Part shown: positions 1-9,046 of the stretch, piece by piece | Layout: every line of letters starts with the position of its first letter | Position numbering within the stretch: position 1 is the first letter of the stretch | Assembly: GCF_016919165.1 (NCBI RefSeq) | Contig: NZ_JAFFPS010000031.1 | Span: 124,001-188,000, forward strand | Source of the DNA: Leptospira chreensis | GTDB lineage: Bacteria; Spirochaetota; Leptospiria; Leptospirales; Leptospiraceae | Length of the DNA: 64,000 nucleotides | Direction: 5' to 3' | Program-made: the position numbers and the translations under genes | Notes under the pieces: model-generated | Database searches by the model: none | What the model was told of the DNA's origin: nothing | What the model saw: the letters and a program-made list of their open reading frames with translations, nothing else

Positions 1-169
1 ACCAAGGAATAAATATAAAGAGAGTAGAGTGATTGGTATTCTTCGCATCTGCATTTTCTAAAAGACCGCGCCTTGCGGACTTCTCCTATAAGAAACCGAA
101 ATGCAAGAATCGTACACTTTGGATCAAAAGTAGTAAAAATTATGAAGAATGCTTAAAATACTAAGCAAA

Positions 170-203
170 TTGTATCTTTTGTTAGAGCTTGTGAAAGATA
201 CAA
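170..203. repeat. Perfect 10-bp inverted repeat
   Basis: TTGTATCTTT (170-179) is matched exactly by AAAGATACAA (194-203) around a 14-base spacer. An outer pair, GATCAAA (122-128) and TTTGATC (209-215), flanks it at a distance. There is no T-tract right after the stem, so it is not a clear terminator. It could be an operator or the stem of a transcript hairpin. No gene is attached to it in the window. Confidence 0.45.
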
Positions 204-344
204 GATAGTTTGATCTTAAACAATTGGTTCGATAGATGGTGAAATTGTTTTTGAATTAATGGATTTGCGTAAGAAACGTACGGAATGTATTGTGTGCATA
301 TTTTGATGATGCATTTCACTACTCTAAATGCCAAAACTAGAATA

Positions 345-460
345 CTACCCCTGCGCCAGCGATTGCAGCGGAAATCCTTTCGCGAAAGCGAAAGATTGGA
401 GCGTAAAGCGCGGTCGTTATTGAATCCAATGTGGATCTACTAACTCATTCGAGGCGCCCC
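345..460 (+). repeat. Structured intergenic repeat, copy 1
   Basis: This shares several blocks with 35301-35444: AGCGGAAATCCTTTC, GAAAGATTGGAGCG, CGGTCG and a closing ATTCGA...GCCCC. Visible stems are an outer GCGCC (353-357) with GGCGC (453-457), a central CTTTCGC (377-383) with GCGAAAG (388-394) closed by a GAAA tetraloop, and a small ATCC (424-427) with GGAT (433-436). The same three stems exist in copy 2 with different bases, which argues for selection on structure. It lies downstream of the oxidoreductase gene that ends at 521. Whether it is an RNA, a terminator-like element or a MITE-like repeat is not decided by the sequence. Confidence 0.65.
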
Positions 461-520
461 AATCTTACTAAAGATAATCTTTACTAGCCTACGCTCGCCA
501 GTCGGAACAGGCGTTACAAT

Positions 521-1543
521 CTAGCCCCAGCTCACCACCACTTTCCCAAAATGTTTCCCTGTTTGTAAATACAACAAAGCTTCGGGAACTTCATTCCAAC
601 CGAACACTTTGTCCACAACGGGTTTGATTTTGTTTTGTTCGATGGCACGGTTCATTTTCTGGAAGTCGACGCGGCTTCCGACAATCACTCCTTGGACTTT
701 TACACCTTGCATCAGGATAGGGTAGAGAGAAAGAGTCGATTCTCCACCGGCAAGAACTCCGATAAGAGCAATGGTTCCGTAGGGTTTCACACTCATCATT
801 GATTTTGGCATGGTGCCAGCACCACCGACTTCGATGATGAGGTCGGCTCCCACCATTTTGGTATGTTTGCGAATGTCTCGTTCCCAATTGGTTTTTGAGG
901 AATAGTTGATGGTTTCATCGGCACCAAGCGTTTTAGCACGGGCCAGTTTTTCATCACTGGAAGAGGTGATGATGACTCGGGCACCCATCATCTTTGCAAA
1001 TTGAAGGGCAAATAAAGACACACCACCGGTTCCAAGGCATACGACATCCGATCCAGGTTCAATCCCGCCAAAACTGACGACAGCATTATAAGCTGTTAGG
1101 CCGGCACAACCTAAGGTAGCAGCTTCTGCATCCGTTAGGTGGCTCGGTGTGGCAACCAGGCCGGTTTCAGAAAATTTTCCATACTCCGCCAAACATCCGT
1201 CATTTGGCCCGCCGAGAGTGGATCGAAGGTTGTCCATATTGGGTGCTCCATCCATCCATTTTTGGGCAAAGATGGGAAGAACTCGGTCTCCTTTTTTCCA
1301 AAGAGTAACTTCTGATCCGACAGCTTCCACAACACCAGCTCCATCGGAACAAGGAATGAGGGGGAGTTTTTGACGGGGATTGTAAGTACCAATCACCATT
1401 AAATAATCTCGATAATTCAGTGAAGTCGCTGTTAGGCGAACGAGGACTTCTTTGGGGTTTAGCGATTCAGAAAGATCCCTTGTGGATTGTTTTAGGTTTT
1501 CTAGTCCAAATGATCCTTGAATTTCCCATACTTTGTTTAACAT
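521..1543 (-). CDS. Zinc-type (MDR) NAD(P)-dependent oxidoreductase
   Basis: Medium-chain dehydrogenase/reductase of 340 residues. It has an N-terminal GroES-like half (motif [12 protein letters not shown]) and a Rossmann half with [14 protein letters not shown] for the dinucleotide. The CxxCxxC structural-zinc cluster of classical alcohol dehydrogenases is absent, so it is closer to quinone-oxidoreductase-like members and the substrate is unknown. I place the start at 1543 because AGAGGA lies just upstream of that ATG; an in-frame ATG at 1567 lacks such a site. It is divergent from the SDR gene at 1632, with 88 bp between starts for both promoters. Confidence 0.85.
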   Translation of the reverse strand: MLNKVWEIQGSFGLENLKQSTRDLSESLNPKEVLVRLTATSLNYRDYLMVIGTYNPRQKLPLIPCSDGAGVVEAVGSEVTLWKKGDRVLPIFAQKWMDGAPNMDNLRSTLGGPNDGCLAEYGKFSETGLVATPSHLTDAEAATLGCAGLTAYNAVVSFGGIEPGSDVVCLGTGGVSLFALQFAKMMGARVIITSSSDEKLARAKTLGADETINYSSKTNWERDIRKHTKMVGADLIIEVGGAGTMPKSMMSVKPYGTIALIGVLAGGESTLSLYPILMQGVKVQGVIVGSRVDFQKMNRAIEQNKIKPVVDKVFGWNEVPEALLYLQTGKHFGKVVVSWG

Positions 1544-1631
1544 AATTCCTCTAAATTTTAAAATCAAAATTCACTCGTCAGATCCTCGGGTCTCCTTATC
1601 CTTTGTCGAGTGGGAATAGGGGATAAAGGCC

Positions 1632-2444
1632 GTGATGAATAAAGATTTTTGGAACGATAGGGTGGTAGTGATCACCGGAGCCTCGAGTGGGATTGGGAAA
1701 GCTTTGTACGAAGAGCTCGCCCTTTTCCCTTGCGAACTTGTGCTTGTAGCAAGACGTGCGGCAGAAATTGAAGAACCCAAAAACAAACACTTGGGTGCGA
1801 CCATTCACCGAGTGACCTGCGACCTTTCTGACCCCACATCAGTACTCGATGCAGTCGAGTGGATCCAAAAGAAAGTTGCGAAAATTGATGTTTTGTTTAA
1901 TAATGCAGGGATTACAGCCCATGGCCGATTCGATTCTCTTTCGATGGAAGTGTATCGTAAAACCTTTGCCACCAATTTCTTTGGACCCATCCAATTGGTA
2001 AGGGGACTTCTATCTCTTTTGCTTACGGCAAAAGGAAATATTGTGACTACTTCCACAGTCTCTGCTTTATACGGTGTACCGGGTCGGGCTGCTTACTCTG
2101 CTTCCAAGTCGGCCTTACATGCGGCTCTCGAATCGCTTCGGATTGAAACAAGGGAGGAAGGTCTCGGTGTTTCTTTAGTTTGTGTTCCTTATACAGACAC
2201 TGCCCTTCGTTTATCGGGCCTTGATGCCGAAGGTGGAACCCTTTCCGAAGCACCTGCCAAAGGAAAACGAAAGACCGCACAGGAAGTGGCTCATGTATTA
2301 ATGAGTGTGGCTCAGGACAAAGAAGCAAGGCTTGTAACATTCAATCTGTCCGGTCGGTTTTTGGAATGGATGCGATTTTTCTCTCCTAAGTTTTTAGAAA
2401 AAATTCTCTATAAAAAACTCTACGCGGACTTCAAATCGCACTGA
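1632..2444 (+). CDS. Short-chain dehydrogenase/reductase (SDR)
   Basis: Classical SDR of 270 residues. TGASSGIG near the N-terminus binds the dinucleotide, NNAG is the usual structural motif, and a Ser plus YSASK form the active site. The C-terminal tail (LEWMRFFSPKFLEKILYKKL) is basic and hydrophobic, which could hold it at a membrane. It is followed after 39 bp by DUF1295 and cyclopropane-synthase-like genes on the same strand, so a role in lipid or fatty-acyl modification is inferred from context. The substrate cannot be read from the sequence. Confidence 0.85.
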   Translation: MMNKDFWNDRVVVITGASSGIGKALYEELALFPCELVLVARRAAEIEEPKNKHLGATIHRVTCDLSDPTSVLDAVEWIQKKVAKIDVLFNNAGITAHGRFDSLSMEVYRKTFATNFFGPIQLVRGLLSLLLTAKGNIVTTSTVSALYGVPGRAAYSASKSALHAALESLRIETREEGLGVSLVCVPYTDTALRLSGLDAEGGTLSEAPAKGKRKTAQEVAHVLMSVAQDKEARLVTFNLSGRFLEWMRFFSPKFLEKILYKKLYADFKSH

Positions 2445-2483
2445 GACCTGTCTAAACCAAAGTATAGAAAGAGGGACTATCCT

Positions 2484-3305
2484 TTGGACAATTTATTGTT
2501 TTCGTATTTAGCGACTGTTATATTTACATTTTTGTTTATGAGTCTGATGTGGTTTTGGGGAAAGTCTAGAGACAACTACGCAGTCATTGATGTGGGCTGG
2601 GGGCTTGTGATTGCAGGAATCGCTTCCATCCTTGTTTATTTCGGGAGTGGGAATGTTTTTGCAAAATGGGCAGTGCTGATTCCTGTTTGGATTTGGGCCC
2701 TTCGTTTATCCGGCTTTCTTTTCTGGACACGCATCCGTACAAACCATCCAGAAGACAAACGTTACACTGGATTTCGAAAAGACTACGGTGACAAAGTCCA
2801 TAGGAAGATGTTTACCAATGTCTTCCTTCTGCAAGGATTTTTAGCACTCTTTCTTTCTCTTCCGTTTTATTTTGCCGCACAGTGGGATTTATTCCCCAAC
2901 TCGGGAGCTCTCGGGCCTAACGGATATTTAATGGTTTTACTCGGTTGGATTTTGTTTGTTCTGGGAGTGGTGGGAGAAACTATTTCTGACCGGGATCTCC
3001 ATAGGTTTGTGGCAGATCCGGCAAACAAAGGTAAGGTTTGTAATATCGGTCTTTGGAAGTATTCACGCCATCCCAACTATTTTTTTGAATGGATCATTTG
3101 GGTGGGGATTGGAATCATTCCGATTCTTTCTGCACCACAAGCCATTGTATCCCTATTCACCCCTCTTTTTATGTTTGTGTTGTTACGATTTGTATCGGGT
3201 GTTCCCTTTGCAGAAAAATACTCCCTCCTTTCCAAAGGAGATGCGTTTCGTGAATACCAACAGACCACCAATGCTTTTTTTCCCTGGTTTTCAAAACAAA
3301 AATAA
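2484..3305 (+). CDS. DUF1295 family membrane protein
   Basis: Integral membrane protein of 273 residues with about seven hydrophobic segments. It ends with the steroid 5-alpha-reductase-like block typical of DUF1295 (NIGLWKYSRHPNYFFEW), where related reductases bind NADPH. The start is TTG with a GAGGG site upstream. It sits between an SDR and a cyclopropane-synthase-like methyltransferase. In other bacteria DUF1295 proteins often neighbour cyclopropane synthases, so it probably acts on membrane acyl chains. That role is inference from family and neighbours. Confidence 0.85.
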   Translation: MDNLLFSYLATVIFTFLFMSLMWFWGKSRDNYAVIDVGWGLVIAGIASILVYFGSGNVFAKWAVLIPVWIWALRLSGFLFWTRIRTNHPEDKRYTGFRKDYGDKVHRKMFTNVFLLQGFLALFLSLPFYFAAQWDLFPNSGALGPNGYLMVLLGWILFVLGVVGETISDRDLHRFVADPANKGKVCNIGLWKYSRHPNYFFEWIIWVGIGIIPILSAPQAIVSLFTPLFMFVLLRFVSGVPFAEKYSLLSKGDAFREYQQTTNAFFPWFSKQK

Positions 3306-3318
3306 TAAAGGATAAAAC

Positions 3319-4389
3319 ATGAATTTTAATGATTCGCCCTCGAAAGAAGAGGGCTCGGCTTTTAGTATCAATTCCCTTTTAGAAAAAGATTTTTTTCCGG
3401 ATTGGCTCATTCGGTTTCGCATCCGCCAACTTTTGAATCTGCGGATCAAACAAGAACGGAAAGAAAACGCCACAGCCCAGCTCCAACATAAAATGAATTA
3501 TGTGAATGAGTTAAAAAAATCACCGATCGCCGTACATACGAAAGCGGCCAACGAACAACACTACGAAGTACCAAGTGATTTTTTTACGTATGTAATGGGC
3601 CCTCGGATGAAATATTCTTCTGGGTATTGGCCCTCCTTCGATACGAGTTTTGCGGAATCCGAAGAAGAAATGCTTCGGATTACTGTCGAACGAGCAGAGA
3701 TCAAAAATGGAATGAAGGTTTTGGATTTGGGATGTGGTTGGGGAAGTATCTCCCTCTACATCGCGGAACATTTTCCGAAATCGAAAGTTACTGGTGTATC
3801 CAATTCCAAAACACAAAAAGAATTTATCGACAAACGTGCCAAGGAAAGGGGATTAAAAAACCTCACCATCATCACAAAGGACATGAACGAATTTACTACC
3901 AAAGATAAATTCGATCGGATTGTTTCTGTGGAAATGTTAGAACATATGAAAAACTATGAGAAACTCTTTGAAAAACTCTCGAAGTTTTTAGTAGCGGATG
4001 GAAAGTTTTTTGTTCATATCTTCACTCATAAGGAGTTTGCTTACCCTTTCGAAGTCATTGATGAAACAGACTTTATGGCGAAGTATTTTTTTACCGGGGG
4101 ACAGATGCCGTCGGATGATTTGTTTTTATACTTCCAAAAGGATTTTTTAATCGAAAATCATTGGGTGGTGAATGGAACGCATTATGCGAGAACGAGTGAG
4201 GCTTGGTATGATAATATGATACTAAACAAGGATAAGTTATTACCTATCCTTGCGAGTACTTACGGCGAAAAAGAAAAAACCAAATGGTTTGTTTATTGGA
4301 AAGTTTTCTTTCTCGCCTGTGCCGAGTTATGGGACTATCGAAATGGTGAGGAGTGGTTTGTGAGCCACTACTTACTTCGAAAACGCTGA
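3319..4389 (+). CDS. Cyclopropane-fatty-acid-synthase-like SAM methyltransferase
   Basis: Enzyme of 356 residues from the family that methylates or cyclopropanates unsaturated acyl chains in phospholipids using SAM. The lipid-binding signature MKYSSGYW precedes SAM motif I DLGCGWGS at about residue 137, followed by VSVEMLEHM. It is somewhat shorter than E. coli Cfa. The gene begins 13 bp after the DUF1295 gene and probably shares its transcript. Its last 22 bases overlap the 3' end of the convergent helicase gene. Whether the product is a cyclopropane, a branched methyl or another group is not determined. Confidence 0.88.
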   Translation: MNFNDSPSKEEGSAFSINSLLEKDFFPDWLIRFRIRQLLNLRIKQERKENATAQLQHKMNYVNELKKSPIAVHTKAANEQHYEVPSDFFTYVMGPRMKYSSGYWPSFDTSFAESEEEMLRITVERAEIKNGMKVLDLGCGWGSISLYIAEHFPKSKVTGVSNSKTQKEFIDKRAKERGLKNLTIITKDMNEFTTKDKFDRIVSVEMLEHMKNYEKLFEKLSKFLVADGKFFVHIFTHKEFAYPFEVIDETDFMAKYFFTGGQMPSDDLFLYFQKDFLIENHWVVNGTHYARTSEAWYDNMILNKDKLLPILASTYGEKEKTKWFVYWKVFFLACAELWDYRNGEEWFVSHYLLRKR

Positions 4390-5945
4390 GTTTTTTTCCC
4401 AGCAGCCTTCACATAAACTCCACCTTCTTTTTTAGAAGGGGGAGCACTGCTGCGGCGACTTTCACCACCACGTTCACTTCGTTCCCCGCCACGTTCGCTT
4501 CTTTCGCTATTGGATCTTCCGCCACGGTAACCACCGCGACTTCCACCACCTTCACGTCGTCTTCCACCAGATCCACCACTAGGAGGAGTTTCACTCCATT
4601 CCCCAGGTGTTTTTCCGATTTTTTCCGGGCCAGAAATTTTGGTTTGGTCGAGCATATTCGAAAGAAGTTTCAAAGATAAAGAACGTTTGTCATCTAACTT
4701 CAAAAGTTTTTCTAATACTTCTTCTGCATCCGCATGGATCTCAGTTTCCACCACTTTGTTTAGGAAGTCTTCTTCTCTTCTTGCAAGAACTTCTTTTTTC
4801 GTAGGAAGAGCTGCAATCGTAAGATTGGTTCCAGAGGTTCCTTTCAATCTAAGAAGGGCACGAGATTCTCTTGTGGTTACAAGAGTCACAGCTTTTCCAG
4901 ATTTTCCGGCACGACCTGTACGACCAATTCTATGTGTATAACTTTCGCTATCAAAAGGTAGGTGGTAGTTGATCACGAGTGACAAATCTTTTACGTCAAG
5001 ACCACGTGCGGCAACGTCAGTTGCTACAAGGATTTTTACGCGCCCATCATGTAGGCTTTTTAAAACTTGTTCTCTTTGTTTTTGGTTTAAATCTCCATGA
5101 AGAGCTTCAACAGGATATCCTTTGAAACTAAGTGTTGATTTAAGATCATCTGCTTCTTTTTTAGTTTTTGTGAAGATGATTGCCTTAAAAGGGTTTTCAT
5201 AATCCAAAATTCGAACTACAGAAATTTCTCGTTCTGCTTCATCGATCACGTAGTACACTTGTTCGATGTTCTTAGAAGATTTTTCTGTTGCTGCAATTTT
5301 TACATGAGCGGGGTGCGTTTGGTACTTACTTGCCAACTTCTTAATGGGCTCCGGCATAGTAGCGGAGAAAAGTAAGGTTTGTCGTTTGGTTGGCAGTAGA
5401 TTAAAGATGGATTCAATATCATCCATAAAGCCCATATCGAGCATTTCATCTGCTTCATCCAAAATCACCATTGAAGGTTTGAAATTTTTAAGTTCCTTTC
5501 CTTTCAATAGGTCGAGAAGTCTTCCTGGAGTTGCAACTGCAACTTGGGCACCTTTGGCCACTTGTGTAATTTGTTTAGAATAGGAAGCGCCGCCATAGAT
5601 AGTGGTGGTTTTGATTCCTAAATGTTTTCCCAATTTAAACAGTTCGTCAGATACTTGCAGTGCAAGTTCACGAGTTGGTGTGAGGACAAGCACTTGCATG
5701 CCATCATTCACATTAATTCGGTTCAAACAGGGGAGTCCGTAAGCGGCAGTTTTTCCGGTACCGGTCTGCGCTTGTGCGATTAAATCTTTTCCTTCCAATA
5801 CGAGCGGAATCGCTTGTTTTTGGATAGGGCTTGGTAGTTCGAAGCCTGCATCAGTGATTCCTTGTAGTATTTCAGGACGTAATCCGAAGGATTGGAAGTC
5901 ATTTCCAACTTCGGTGTCATTCTTAGTCATGGAAATAGGATACAA
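4368..5945 (-). CDS. DEAD-box ATP-dependent RNA helicase
   Basis: RNA helicase of 525 residues with the standard motif series: Q motif near residue 20-45, AQTGTGKTAAYG (I), PTRELALQ (Ia), DEAD (II), SAT (III), then HRIGRTGRAGKSG (VI) in the second RecA domain. After about residue 450 comes a Gly/Arg/Ser-rich RGG-like tail, usually an RNA-binding extension in RhlE/DeaD-type proteins, ending KKTQRFRSK. Likely roles are ribosome assembly or mRNA turnover in the cytoplasm, by family. The 3' end overlaps the convergent methyltransferase gene by 22 bp. Confidence 0.93.
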   Translation of the reverse strand: MYPISMTKNDTEVGNDFQSFGLRPEILQGITDAGFELPSPIQKQAIPLVLEGKDLIAQAQTGTGKTAAYGLPCLNRINVNDGMQVLVLTPTRELALQVSDELFKLGKHLGIKTTTIYGGASYSKQITQVAKGAQVAVATPGRLLDLLKGKELKNFKPSMVILDEADEMLDMGFMDDIESIFNLLPTKRQTLLFSATMPEPIKKLASKYQTHPAHVKIAATEKSSKNIEQVYYVIDEAEREISVVRILDYENPFKAIIFTKTKKEADDLKSTLSFKGYPVEALHGDLNQKQREQVLKSLHDGRVKILVATDVAARGLDVKDLSLVINYHLPFDSESYTHRIGRTGRAGKSGKAVTLVTTRESRALLRLKGTSGTNLTIAALPTKKEVLARREEDFLNKVVETEIHADAEEVLEKLLKLDDKRSLSLKLLSNMLDQTKISGPEKIGKTPGEWSETPPSGGSGGRRREGGGSRGGYRGGRSNSERSERGGERSERGGESRRSSAPPSKKEGGVYVKAAGKKTQRFRSK

Positions 5946-5989
5946 TAAAAAAACGGCCTAAAAAAGAAAGGTAAAAATACCAGACTGGC

Positions 5990-7672
5990 TCAGGGGCGAG
6001 TCTTCGCGATTTCCTTCAGGTTTTCGTAGAGTTCCTCTTTTAGGTAGGGTTTGGGCATAAAGTAATCAAATCCTGAATCCAAGATATGTTTTTTCTCCTC
6101 AGGCATACAAAGGCCTGTACAGGCAAATAGAACAGGTCTGGGGGAAATTCCAGCCAAACCCTTGGCAATTTCAGTTCCATGTTTTCCGGGCATTTCGATA
6201 TCCAAAAAGGCGATATCGAAGGAGGAATGGTTCAATTCCCTTTCCGTATCGATTCCGTTACTAGTTTCGGTAATTTCAAAATGTAGGGGTTTCAGATAAC
6301 TTTTTAGGACTTTTCGGTTCAAATCATTGTCATCGGCAAGAAGGACTCTTTGTGGTCTAGAAAAAGTAGGCAGCTGGGATTCGTTGTTTGCATCGACCTC
6401 GGCTGGTTGGAATTTTCCTTCCTCCAATTTCCAAAGGACAGGGATTTTTACTTTGAATAAAGATCCTTCACCTAACTTGGATTCTACTTCTACTTCTCCA
6501 CTCATCTCTTCCAGTGATAGTTTGACAATCGAAAGACCAAGGCCCGAACCGGAGATCCCACAACCTTCAGGAACAAATTGATTGTATTTTTGAAAGAGTC
6601 TATCTTTCACTTCAGGGGAAATTCCGGGGCCTGTATCACTCACTTCAATATGCAAAATACCTTCGTCATTTGCCTTGGTTTCTAAATAAACCGAACAATT
6701 GACAGAACCTTTGTTTGTGAATTTGACTGCATTGGCAGTCAGGTTCCAAAATACTTTTTCAATTTTTCTTTTGTCGGAATGTAAGAATATGTTTTTATTG
6801 ACTTCGTTATTTAGTTTGAATTCTATTTTTTTCCGTTTGGTTTCTTGAGTAAAAAAAGAATCAAGGATATGCAGGCATTGGTGCAGATCAAACCATTCGT
6901 TTTTTAATACACTGGCATTTTCTTCTAACCTAGAGAGTTCGATGGTGTCGTTGACTAAATGTAAAATGACTTCTCCTGCGTTACGAATATGATCCACATA
7001 ACTGATGATCGTTGGATTTAATTCTGTTTCCCGAATCATCTCAGACATACCAAGGAGTGAATTTAAAGGATTGCGAATGTCATGGCTAATGGCTGCAATA
7101 AAATCTCGTTTCGCAGCAGTGGCTCTTTCTGCGGAAAGTTTTTCTATTTCCAATCGTTCTGCGGCTTTTCGCATTTGTAACAACCGAATGGTTTGTTTTC
7201 CAAGGAGTCGCAACATTTGAAGTTGTTCTGCGTTTAGTTCTCTTGGTTTGTTATCGATGACACAAAGAGTACCAAGTTTGATTTGGTCGTCCAGGGCAAG
7301 TGGGATCCCTGCATAAAAAATAACATTGGGTGCTTCATCCACTAAGGGATTGTTTTTGAATCGTATATCTTCTTTGGCGTTAGGAACCACAAAAAGGTCA
7401 TCTCCGAGAATGGCATGGGAGCAAAAAGCAAGGGATCTTGGGGTTTCGCGTGCGGTAAGTCCATGGTGGGATTTGAACCATTGCCTTGTTTCATCAATGA
7501 GACTCACAAGGGAGATCGGGACATTACAAATCATAGAGGCAAGTCTCGTGATTTCATCGAACATTTCCTCTTCAGGAGTGTCGAGAATCTCAAGTGCTTT
7601 TAAGGCCGAAAGACGTGCGGTCTCATTTTCCGGTTCCGGGGCAATGATCATACGAAGTTTAGACGAAATCAT
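5990..7672 (-). CDS. GAF-domain hybrid histidine kinase with receiver
   Basis: Cytoplasmic hybrid sensor of 560 residues with no membrane segment. A GAF domain (about 20-175) is followed by a HisKA domain with the phospho-accepting His in AAISHDIRNPLNSLLG, an HATPase domain with DTGPGISPE and GSGLGLSIVK, and a C-terminal receiver (about 435-555) with the phospho-acceptor Asp in FLDIEMPGKHG. The N-terminal GAF type (ALEILDTPEEEMFDEITRLA) is the common stand-alone bacterial form with no known ligand. It is monocistronic and divergent from msrB. No cognate output protein is adjacent. Confidence 0.92.
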   Translation of the reverse strand: MISSKLRMIIAPEPENETARLSALKALEILDTPEEEMFDEITRLASMICNVPISLVSLIDETRQWFKSHHGLTARETPRSLAFCSHAILGDDLFVVPNAKEDIRFKNNPLVDEAPNVIFYAGIPLALDDQIKLGTLCVIDNKPRELNAEQLQMLRLLGKQTIRLLQMRKAAERLEIEKLSAERATAAKRDFIAAISHDIRNPLNSLLGMSEMIRETELNPTIISYVDHIRNAGEVILHLVNDTIELSRLEENASVLKNEWFDLHQCLHILDSFFTQETKRKKIEFKLNNEVNKNIFLHSDKRKIEKVFWNLTANAVKFTNKGSVNCSVYLETKANDEGILHIEVSDTGPGISPEVKDRLFQKYNQFVPEGCGISGSGLGLSIVKLSLEEMSGEVEVESKLGEGSLFKVKIPVLWKLEEGKFQPAEVDANNESQLPTFSRPQRVLLADDNDLNRKVLKSYLKPLHFEITETSNGIDTERELNHSSFDIAFLDIEMPGKHGTEIAKGLAGISPRPVLFACTGLCMPEEKKHILDSGFDYFMPKPYLKEELYENLKEIAKTRP

Positions 7673-7721
7673 TTTCCCCTAAAGGAAAGCAAAATTTCCG
7701 TTTTCCTTTAGTCTAAAGTCT

Positions 7722-8246
7722 ATGAAACGAACTACGATTTTGTCTTTGTTTTCTTTCCTTTTGGTGTTTTGTTTGTTTGTGACAACTTCTTGTTCCGAGA
7801 CTTCTTCTCATTCTCCCAAAAAACCAGAGAATCCCGAACTACGAAAAAAATTGACCGATCTGCAGTACCGTGTCACCCAAGAAGATGAAACAGAACCTGC
7901 TTTCCAAAATGAATACTGGGACAATCATGAGGAAGGGATCTATGTAGACATTGTTTCGAAAGAACCTTTGTTTAGTTCCAAAGATAAATTTGATTCGGGA
8001 ACAGGATGGCCTAGTTTTACAAAGCCTCTTGTCAAAACCAATGTCATCGAAATCGAAGATCGTTCCTATGGAATGACACGGACAGAGGTGCGTTCGAAAA
8101 CTGGCAATTCTCACTTAGGCCATGTGTTTGATGATGGGCCAAAACCAACGAACAAACGTTATTGTATGAATTCAGCTTCGATGGAATTCATACCTAAATC
8201 AAAATTGAAAGAAAGAGGGTATCCATCCTTTCTTGCAGAATTTTAA
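7722..8246 (+). CDS. msrB: Peptide-methionine (R)-S-oxide reductase, probable lipoprotein
   Basis: MsrB repairs methionine-R-sulfoxide in proteins. An export signal with a lipobox-like VTTSC (Cys24) suggests a periplasmic lipoprotein rather than a cytoplasmic enzyme. The catalytic region is clear: [24 protein letters not shown] and RYCMNSASM with the nucleophilic Cys148. The CxxC zinc ligands found in many MsrB proteins are missing ([13 protein letters not shown] has no Cys), so it belongs to the zinc-free type. It ends in a shared hairpin with the convergent gene at 8258. Confidence 0.92.
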   Translation: MKRTTILSLFSFLLVFCLFVTTSCSETSSHSPKKPENPELRKKLTDLQYRVTQEDETEPAFQNEYWDNHEEGIYVDIVSKEPLFSSKDKFDSGTGWPSFTKPLVKTNVIEIEDRSYGMTRTEVRSKTGNSHLGHVFDDGPKPTNKRYCMNSASMEFIPKSKLKERGYPSFLAEF

Positions 8247-8272
8247 ACCTTTGGGTTTTACGCCCAAAGGTT
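8246..8272. terminator. Shared hairpin between convergent msrB and 8258 gene
   Basis: AACCTTTGGG (8246-8255) pairs perfectly with CCCAAAGGTT (8263-8272) across a 7-base loop. It begins at the last base of msrB and contains the stop of the minus-strand gene in its loop, so it can serve both strands. The minus side is followed by TTTAAAATT, the plus side by a weaker T run. Confidence 0.7.
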
Positions 8273-9043
8273 CATCATAAACTCTTCATCATTACGAAGT
8301 GAGATGAGTTTGTATTTGGTTTCGTGGATGTCTTCTCTTGACACTTCTCGTTTCCAACGGATATCTACTTTTAGTTTCCGAACGCGGGTTTGTAATTCTA
8401 AAAGTTCCCAAACCGAATCTTCCATTTCCTTTCTATAAAGATTGGTAAAAAGAGGCGCCATTTGGTCGGGGGTATCCATTTTCAAAAGTTCTACATGGGT
8501 TAGGTCGTGAATATTTTGTAAGGCCCAAATATGCAGAGTGAGAGTTGTGATTCTCTCAAGTTGAGAGATTTCATCTTTTGTATTTCTTGTGACTTGTTGT
8601 TTGAAGAAACGAATTCTTTTTTCTAAGTATTGGATGAGGTCGGATTTGGGAATCTCTCTTTGTTTCCATTTGTCCCAATCGGTACGCAAATCATCGATGA
8701 TTCCTTCACCAAAAAATACAGAAGAAGCTTCCATCAGTTGGAGGCTTCCCGGTTCGGAAATTTTGAGCCGGTGGCGAAGAGAGTCCGCATCTCCTGCGAT
8801 CATATTGACAGGAGCCACGTCCTCTAACTTTTGTAAGGCTCGTGAAATAGAATCGATGAACTGGGATTTCATTTGGTCTGTGGAATGTGCCACCAAATAA
8901 AAGTTGAGATCGGATTCCTCGTGAAAGTCCCCACGTTCCCGAGATCCATAAAAAAGAATTTGGTAGGGTTTTGTTGACGGGATGAGTTCTAATTCATCCA
9001 AAACTTGTGCATAGAGATTAGGGTTTAGTGCTTCAAATTCCAT
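8258..9043 (-). CDS. Nucleotidyltransferase-fold protein, possibly inactive
   Basis: Protein of 261 residues. The first 110 residues look like a minimal nucleotidyltransferase: FYGSRERGDFHEESDLNFYL carries the GS (33-34) and the first metal Asp (45), but the second Asp of the usual DxD pair is Asn (47). The rest is helical and charged. An R-x6-H pattern (R164, H171) resembles the HEPN signature, though this could be chance. The start codon lies 3 bp downstream of a 68-residue gene, so they are probably co-transcribed. Function is unknown; an MNT/HEPN-type toxin-antitoxin relative is one speculation. Confidence 0.7.
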   Translation of the reverse strand: MEFEALNPNLYAQVLDELELIPSTKPYQILFYGSRERGDFHEESDLNFYLVAHSTDQMKSQFIDSISRALQKLEDVAPVNMIAGDADSLRHRLKISEPGSLQLMEASSVFFGEGIIDDLRTDWDKWKQREIPKSDLIQYLEKRIRFFKQQVTRNTKDEISQLERITTLTLHIWALQNIHDLTHVELLKMDTPDQMAPLFTNLYRKEMEDSVWELLELQTRVRKLKVDIRWKREVSREDIHETKYKLISLRNDEEFMMNLWA

Positions 9044-9046
9044 TGT

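Larger units (their letters stand above)
1..520. other. Gene-free stretch at window start
   Basis: No reading frame with a plausible start, ribosome binding site or protein-like composition is visible on either strand. The first 340 bases are A+T-rich and contain an inverted repeat (170-203). Bases 345-460 are a G+C-richer structured repeat that recurs at 35301-35444. Both are listed separately. The rest may be decayed coding DNA or the flank of a gene outside the window, but I recognise no remnant. Confidence 0.6.
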
